Source: ChocPot-Mid sp043804925 (GTDB taxonomy: Bacteria > Bacteroidota > Ignavibacteria > Kapaibacteriales > UBA2268). Taken from it: a stretch of DNA of 8,229 bases. The notes below the pieces were generated by a model. It searched no databases. It saw only the letters and a program-made list of their open reading frames with translations, and was not told the origin of the DNA. The stretch is taken from NCBI GenBank assembly GCA_043804925.1, contig JAZDIP010000034.1:1-8229 (forward strand), given 5' to 3'. Positions 5,514 to 8,229 of this stretch are shown here, piece by piece. Every line of letters starts with the position of its first letter. Positions within the stretch are counted from its first letter, which is position 1. The position numbers and the translations under genes were made by a program.

Positions 5514-6185
5514 ATGAAAAACTACCTTTTATTGATAATCATTTTATTCGCATTTAATAGTTGCACAGTTGAAAATGATAATATAAATGTTATTGGTTGT
5601 AAAAATTGCACCGGAAGTGAAATAAAAATATGCAATCAGATTTGGATGACAAAAAACCTTGATGTTCTCTTATATAAAAACGGTGATACAATAAGGCATG
5701 CTCAGACACAATCAGAATGGCAAGATGCAAATACAAAACAACAAGGTGCTTGGTGTTATTACGATAATGATTATAATAATAGTTGTAAATATGGGAAATT
5801 GTATAATTGGTTTGCTGTAAATGATACAAGAGGAATAGCACCCGCCGGTTGGCATATACCAACAGTTGCAGAATGGATTGAATTATTTAATTGTTTAGGC
5901 GGTGCGGATGTAGCTTGCGGAAAATTAAAAGAAGCTGGTATTGAAAATTGGGCTAATCCTAATAATGGAGCTACAAACGAAAGCGGATTTACTGCTTTAC
6001 CTGGGGGATACCGTTATTTTGATGGAGTATTTCATAATTTTGGTGGTTATGGCTATTTTTGGACTTCGTCAGAAAATAATGCAACGACAGCATTTAGTAA
6101 TCATTTATACTTTGACAGAATTAGTATACTTAGTACAATAAGCTTTAAGGGAGATGGACAGTCAGTTAGGTGTGTGAAGGATTAA
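5514..6185 (+). CDS. FISUMP-domain lipoprotein, paralogue 2
   Basis: This is a 223-residue probable lipoprotein. I chose ATG 5514 because it gives a leader nearly identical to paralogue 1 (MKNYLLLIIILFAFNSC, Cys17 lipidated). The frame is open further upstream, to 5274, but only through paralogue 1 in a shifted frame. A Cys-x-x-Cys pair recurs at 29-32, and an extra Cys40 replaces Gly in the K-I-x-N-Q-I-W-M motif. The FISUMP domain is complete and more canonical than in paralogue 1: GKLYNWFAV, GWHIPTVAEW, LGGADVACGKLK, SGFTALPGGYR, YGYFWTSSE and SVRCVKD. It is presumably outer-membrane attached and surface exposed. It is the third gene of the operon and arose by tandem duplication; the leader DNA is conserved at 47 of 50 bases between the copies (4838-4887 against 5541-5590). 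Confidence 0.9.
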   Translation: MKNYLLLIIILFAFNSCTVENDNINVIGCKNCTGSEIKICNQIWMTKNLDVLLYKNGDTIRHAQTQSEWQDANTKQQGAWCYYDNDYNNSCKYGKLYNWFAVNDTRGIAPAGWHIPTVAEWIELFNCLGGADVACGKLKEAGIENWANPNNGATNESGFTALPGGYRYFDGVFHNFGGYGYFWTSSENNATTAFSNHLYFDRISILSTISFKGDGQSVRCVKD

Positions 6186-6239
6186 TTAACATTATATCAT
6201 ATTTTTAATTTTTAGTTTTATATAAAATTTTTTTAAATA

Positions 6240-6256
6240 TCTCGATTTGAACGAGA
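6240..6256 (+). other. Small hairpin in the leader of the 128-aa gene
   Basis: TCTCG and CGAGA pair around ATTTGAA, giving a five-base stem that ends about 20 bases before the ATG at 6276. It follows a run of T and A residues instead of preceding one, so it is not a terminator for the FISUMP operon as written. A translational control role is possible but unsupported. Confidence 0.3.
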
Positions 6257-6275
6257 AGAAAGTCAAAGGTTTTCG

Positions 6276-6662
6276 ATGTGTAATGAATTAATTGGATTAA
6301 TAGGAATTATAATTGGATTTCTTTTACAATTTCCTTATAAATATTATATGGAAACAAGGCAAACAAGAGCTGAATTCAATTCTATAGTAGAATATCTCAA
6401 GGCTCAAACTCCTCTTAACCATATAGATGAAAAATTATTCGAGCTACGTACTTTTCTAATAAAACATTCCGATTATAAGAAATTTGTTTCTAATAATGAA
6501 GATTTCTGGGAAAAATATTTAAATAACAAGTCAATAGGAGAGGCAGAGTTTAGAAAAGAAAATCAAAAAGGATCGACTTGGAAAGAAAGTGATTATAATA
6601 AATTATTGGAAGATTTAAAAAAATTAGGTCATCCGAATATTTTAAGACAGATATTTATTTAA
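6276..6662 (+). CDS. Hypothetical small protein with one N-terminal membrane segment
   Basis: I do not recognise the family. The protein has 128 residues. Residues 5-20 (from LIGLIGIIIG) form one hydrophobic segment, followed by a basic, aromatic patch (YKYYMETRQTR) and a hydrophilic, helix-rich domain with many Lys and Glu. This suggests an inner-membrane anchor with a cytoplasmic domain. AAAGG at 6265-6269 is six bases before the ATG and supports this start. The gene is strongly AT-rich, like the next gene (36-base gap), and the two may form a pair. An accessory, recently acquired origin is plausible, but there is no mobile gene nearby. Confidence 0.65.
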   Translation: MCNELIGLIGIIIGFLLQFPYKYYMETRQTRAEFNSIVEYLKAQTPLNHIDEKLFELRTFLIKHSDYKKFVSNNEDFWEKYLNNKSIGEAEFRKENQKGSTWKESDYNKLLEDLKKLGHPNILRQIFI

Positions 6663-6698
6663 AAAGTTATTTTGTGTAAAAATCAAAATTAAAAGTTT

Positions 6699-7253
6699 AT
6701 GAATAAAGATTATTATGATAAGTATAAAGAACACATCTTGCATGAGGTTAAGATGTTAATGGAAACATCCAAATTTCTGATAGAAAATAAACTTTATGAT
6801 AAAGTTTTATCATATCCTTGTGATATTGTTTATTTAGATAGTTTTTTATTACATTTCAGAAATTTATATGACTTTTTAAATTATAATACCAGATTTCCAA
6901 CTGATATTGATATCAAAGAAATTATCGATAATTGGGACGATATAAAAAATTCTCAATTAAGAGAAAATTTTGATAACATTAAATATCATTTAATGTATAA
7001 ATCTAAAGATGATAAAATTCAAAATAGACTAAATAAATATTTAGCTCATTTAACAATAGAAAGAGAAGATAAAACTATTTCAAAAAATTGGAATATAATT
7101 TCATTACTTCAAGAAATAAAAAGTATTTGTTTAAAGTTTTCAGAATTAGTTGATGATAACGAATTAAAAAGTCTATTAAATTCTAATTCTAATTCAATTG
7201 TAATTAATAAACCTGGTTTGACTAATTACTTAGCAACAACTTATATAAGGTAA
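6699..7253 (+). CDS. Hypothetical helical protein with HEPN-like features
   Basis: This 184-residue soluble protein is predicted all-helical by eye. Two segments resemble a family I recall only loosely, in which a helix with H-x-R-N-L-x-D-F is followed by one with N-K-x-x-A-H-L-T-x-x-R. Here these are LDSFLLHFRNLYDFL (46-60) and LNKYLAHLTIER (111-122). R110 and H117 fit the broad HEPN pattern R-x(4-6)-H; HEPN proteins are often RNases in toxin-antitoxin or phage-defence systems. This assignment is inference; no partner antitoxin or nucleotidyltransferase is adjacent, only the small membrane protein 36 bases upstream. No Shine-Dalgarno sequence is visible. Very AT-rich. The last 25 residues (Asn/Ser-rich NSNSNS, then a short tail) look disordered. 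Confidence 0.68.
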   Translation: MNKDYYDKYKEHILHEVKMLMETSKFLIENKLYDKVLSYPCDIVYLDSFLLHFRNLYDFLNYNTRFPTDIDIKEIIDNWDDIKNSQLRENFDNIKYHLMYKSKDDKIQNRLNKYLAHLTIEREDKTISKNWNIISLLQEIKSICLKFSELVDDNELKSLLNSNSNSIVINKPGLTNYLATTYIR

Positions 7254-7303
7254 TCTAATATTATGAAGTTACTTTTTTCACAACGAAAGTGGTAGGAAAT
7301 TAA

Positions 7304-7347
7304 AATCAGCGAAATCAGTTTAATCAACTTAATCAATGGTTCAGACA
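7304..7347 (+). repeat. AATCA nonad array leading into repeat copy A
   Basis: AATCA recurs at 7304, 7313, 7322 and 7331, exactly nine bases apart, with variable bases between. The fifth position in phase begins TTCAGACA at 7340, which is the left end of long-repeat copy A. The same arrangement (nonads, then TT(C/A)AGACA) occurs at 7646-7688 and 7981-8023. Confidence 0.85.
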
Positions 7348-7435
7348 TTCTGCGTGAAATAATTTATTCTCGCTGTGATAAAAACCGCTTGTGTTTGCTG
7401 TGTTACCCTAATGCAATCCCTTCGGGATAAATTCT
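7340..7435 (+). repeat. Interspersed repeat, copy A
   Basis: Begins TTCAGACATT and continues through GCGTGAAATAATTT, CTCGCTGTGATAAA, CCGCTTGTGTTTG, and the hairpin ATCCC-TTC-GGGAT (7416-7428) to ATAAATTCT. It matches copy B (8016-8110) almost base for base, with about eight substitutions and one single-base indel by eye. No coding potential is evident. Confidence 0.88.
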
Positions 7436-7441
7436 TATTTC

Positions 7442-7469
7442 GGTTCACGGTTTACAGTTCACGGTTCAC
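7442..7469. repeat. Heptad array (GGTTCAC)
   Basis: Four perfect-phase heptads: GGTTCAC twice, GGTTTAC and AGTTCAC once each. It lies seven bases after repeat copy A. Unit sequence is unrelated to the CTTAAAA and GGGARAA arrays, but the period is the same. Confidence 0.9.
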
Positions 7470-7596
7470 ATAAATTCCGTCCTTCCGTCTGCCAAACCCA
7501 GCCCCCTAACAAAATTAAAATCCTTTTAAAATAAAATAAATTACGTTTACTTTTCCCTGTATAATTTTGTCCAGCTTGTTCTTTGCAAATTAATTG

Positions 7597-7689
7597 TTCG
7601 GTAAATTCTCTGTGGAACTGTCTTTCGTTTTACGTATTACGAAAAAATCATAATAATCTAACGAATCACAAAAATCATAGTTCAGACAA
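7597..7689. repeat. Rearranged fragment of the interspersed repeat (copy D)
   Basis: The segment starts with TTCGGTAAATTCT and CTCTGTGGAAC, which correspond to the right end of the long repeat. It then has three heptads (7626-7646), four AATCA-type nonads at 7646, 7655, 7664 and 7673, and TTCAGACA (7681-7688), which is the left end. The central body is missing, so the right end precedes the left end, as in a junction between two head-to-tail copies. Confidence 0.6.
7626..7646. repeat. Heptad array (CGTTTTA, CGTATTA, CGAAAAA)
   Basis: Three heptads in phase, each beginning CG and ending A. They directly abut the AATCA nonad array that begins at 7646, so period 7 switches to period 9 without a gap. 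Confidence 0.65.
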
Positions 7690-7724
7690 CGGAAAACGGT
7701 TAACCGATAACTGAAAACGAAAAT
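7683..7724. repeat. Degenerate heptad array (C-rich start, AA end)
   Basis: Six 7-base units in phase, including CAGACAA, CGGAAAA, CCGATAA and CTGAAAA. Each starts with C, and all but the last end in AA. Units differ from one another more than in the other arrays while the period is kept. The first unit overlaps the TTCAGACA end of the preceding nonad array. Confidence 0.65.
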
Positions 7725-7811
7725 TAAAAAAACTACGCAAAATCCGACATTTTACGATTTAGTTGCAGTAAATATTTGAAATATTAAAACTTACCCTATG
7801 ACTTTTTTGTC

Positions 7812-7947
7812 GGTGCAATAAAAATCATTGTCGCAAAAAACCGCCAAAATAAAAAATAGAAAATTGCGGTGCAATTGGTGAAATTTCTTTTTTCACATTC
7901 GTTAATCCATGAAAAATCAATAAAATACTGTTAATCAAAATTGCACC
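7812..7947. repeat. GGTGCAAT words, two direct and one inverted
   Basis: GGTGCAAT occurs at 7812-7819 and, extended to GGTGCAATT, at 7868-7876. Its exact complement AATTGCACC is at 7939-7947. The last two could form the ends of a long stem-loop around 62 bases. I cannot assign a function; it may be a further fragment of a dispersed element. Confidence 0.4.
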
Positions 7948-7980
7948 TCTCGGGGAAAAAACAATTCAAGCCAAGGTGAA

Positions 7981-8016
7981 AATCAATTAAATCAAACAAA
8001 TCACAAAAATCACAGT
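7981..8016 (+). repeat. AATCA nonad array leading into repeat copy B
   Basis: AATCA occurs at 7981, 7990, 7999 and 8008, exactly nine bases apart. It is followed by TTAAGACA at 8016, the left end of long-repeat copy B. Confidence 0.85.
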
Positions 8017-8140
8017 TAAGACATTTGCGTGAAATAATTTATTCTCGCTGTGATAAAGACCGCTTGTGTTTGTTATATTACCGATATGCAATCCCTTTGG
8101 GATAAATTCTCAGTGACTCTCTGTGCCTTCTCTGTGGAAC
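8016..8140 (+). repeat. Interspersed repeat, copy B
   Basis: This is the longest copy. It contains TTAAGACATT, the body shared with copy A, the hairpin ATCCC-TTT-GGGAT (8091-8103), then CTCTGTG units ending TGTGGAAC. Copies B and C share the CTCTGTG right end; copy A stops at ATAAATTCT and runs into a heptad array instead. Confidence 0.88.
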
Positions 8141-8153
8141 CTTTAGATTTGTA

Positions 8154-8178
8154 TTATCAACAAGTAGAGTGTTGATAA
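8154..8178. repeat. 9-bp inverted repeat (TTATCAACA / TGTTGATAA)
   Basis: Perfect nine-base arms are separated by AGTAGAG. Each arm differs from the DnaA box consensus TTATCCACA at one base. No T-run follows on either strand, so it is not a standard terminator. It could be an operator or a paired DnaA-box-like site; nothing else here indicates a replication origin. Confidence 0.5.
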
Positions 8179-8229
8179 AAAAGGAAGAATACAGGTAAGT
8201 AATTGATAATAATAGACTTTTGCTACTTT

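Larger units (their letters stand above)
7254..8229. other. Gene-free, repeat-dense region
   Basis: I see no supportable gene on either strand in these 976 bases. The region is a patchwork of short arrays and repeat copies: AATCA nonads (7304-7347, 7646-7681, 7981-8016), heptads (7442-7469, 7626-7646, 7683-7724), two direct copies of the long repeat (7340-7435, 8016-8140), a rearranged fragment (7597-7689), a palindrome AATATTT-G-AAATATT (7771-7785), three GGTGCAAT words and a 9-bp inverted repeat (8154-8178). Confidence 0.8.

Noticed and set aside
5590..6141. Frames at 5590-5862 (minus) and 5941-6141 (plus)
   Set aside because: Both lie inside the well-supported second FISUMP gene and show no family features.
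7254..7295. Terminator after the HEPN-like gene (ACTTT...AAAGT)
   Set aside because: Five AT-rich pairs with a ten-base loop and no T-run after the stem; too weak to call.
3821..7435. Composite transposon bounded by copies C and A
   Set aside because: The copies encode no transposase, I see no target-site duplication, and copies also occur outside this bracket.
7304..8016. CRISPR array suggested by repeated AATCA blocks
   Set aside because: Units are nine bases with no 20-40 base spacers or conserved long repeats, and there are no cas genes.

Overview
The window is AT-rich DNA from a bacterium of the Fibrobacteres-Chlorobi-Bacteroidetes (FCB) group. Three things point there: two lipoproteins with the FISUMP domain (Fibrobacter succinogenes major paralogous domain), an exact match to the Bacteroidetes-type promoter (TTTG, 20 bases, TAnnTTTG) at 3973-4004, and a YbeY whose third metal ligand is Asp instead of His, as I recall from other members of this group. 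A Smg/DUF494 gene next to ybeY makes the Chlorobi/Ignavibacteria/Kapabacteria side somewhat more likely than classical Bacteroidia, but this is inference.

Layout. Positions 1-184 hold a 58-codon reading frame on the + strand, possibly the end of a longer gene. On the minus strand, reading leftward from 1882, lie an unrecognised 145-aa protein, ybeY (rRNA maturation), a smg/DUF494 gene and tRNA-Arg(CCT): a compact housekeeping cluster. A ClC-family chloride channel or transporter (2071-3609, probable TTG start) is read divergently from it. After a repeat-filled gap, 4042-6185 is a probable three-gene operon for cell-surface proteins: an outer-membrane beta-barrel and two tandem FISUMP lipoproteins that arose by duplication. 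Two very AT-rich genes of unknown function follow (6276-7253): a small protein with one membrane segment and a helical protein with HEPN-like features. The last 976 bases contain no gene I can support.

The most unusual content is between the genes. The gaps are packed with short tandem arrays of different sequence but strict period: heptads at 383-417, 479-535, 3655-3742, 7442-7469, 7626-7646 and 7683-7724; nonads at 3759-3798, 7304-7347, 7646-7681 and 7981-8016; 10-11-mers at 3821-3861. A longer interspersed repeat of roughly 95-125 bp occurs three times (inverted at 3821-3922, direct at 7340-7435 and 8016-8140) with a rearranged fragment at 7597-7689. It contains a small hairpin whose stem is conserved while the loop varies, and in the rightmost copies it is entered through a nonad array ending in TT(C/A)AGACA. 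The inverted and direct copies bracket the surface-protein/HEPN-like module. I see no transposase, integrase, CRISPR array or clear toxin-antitoxin pair.
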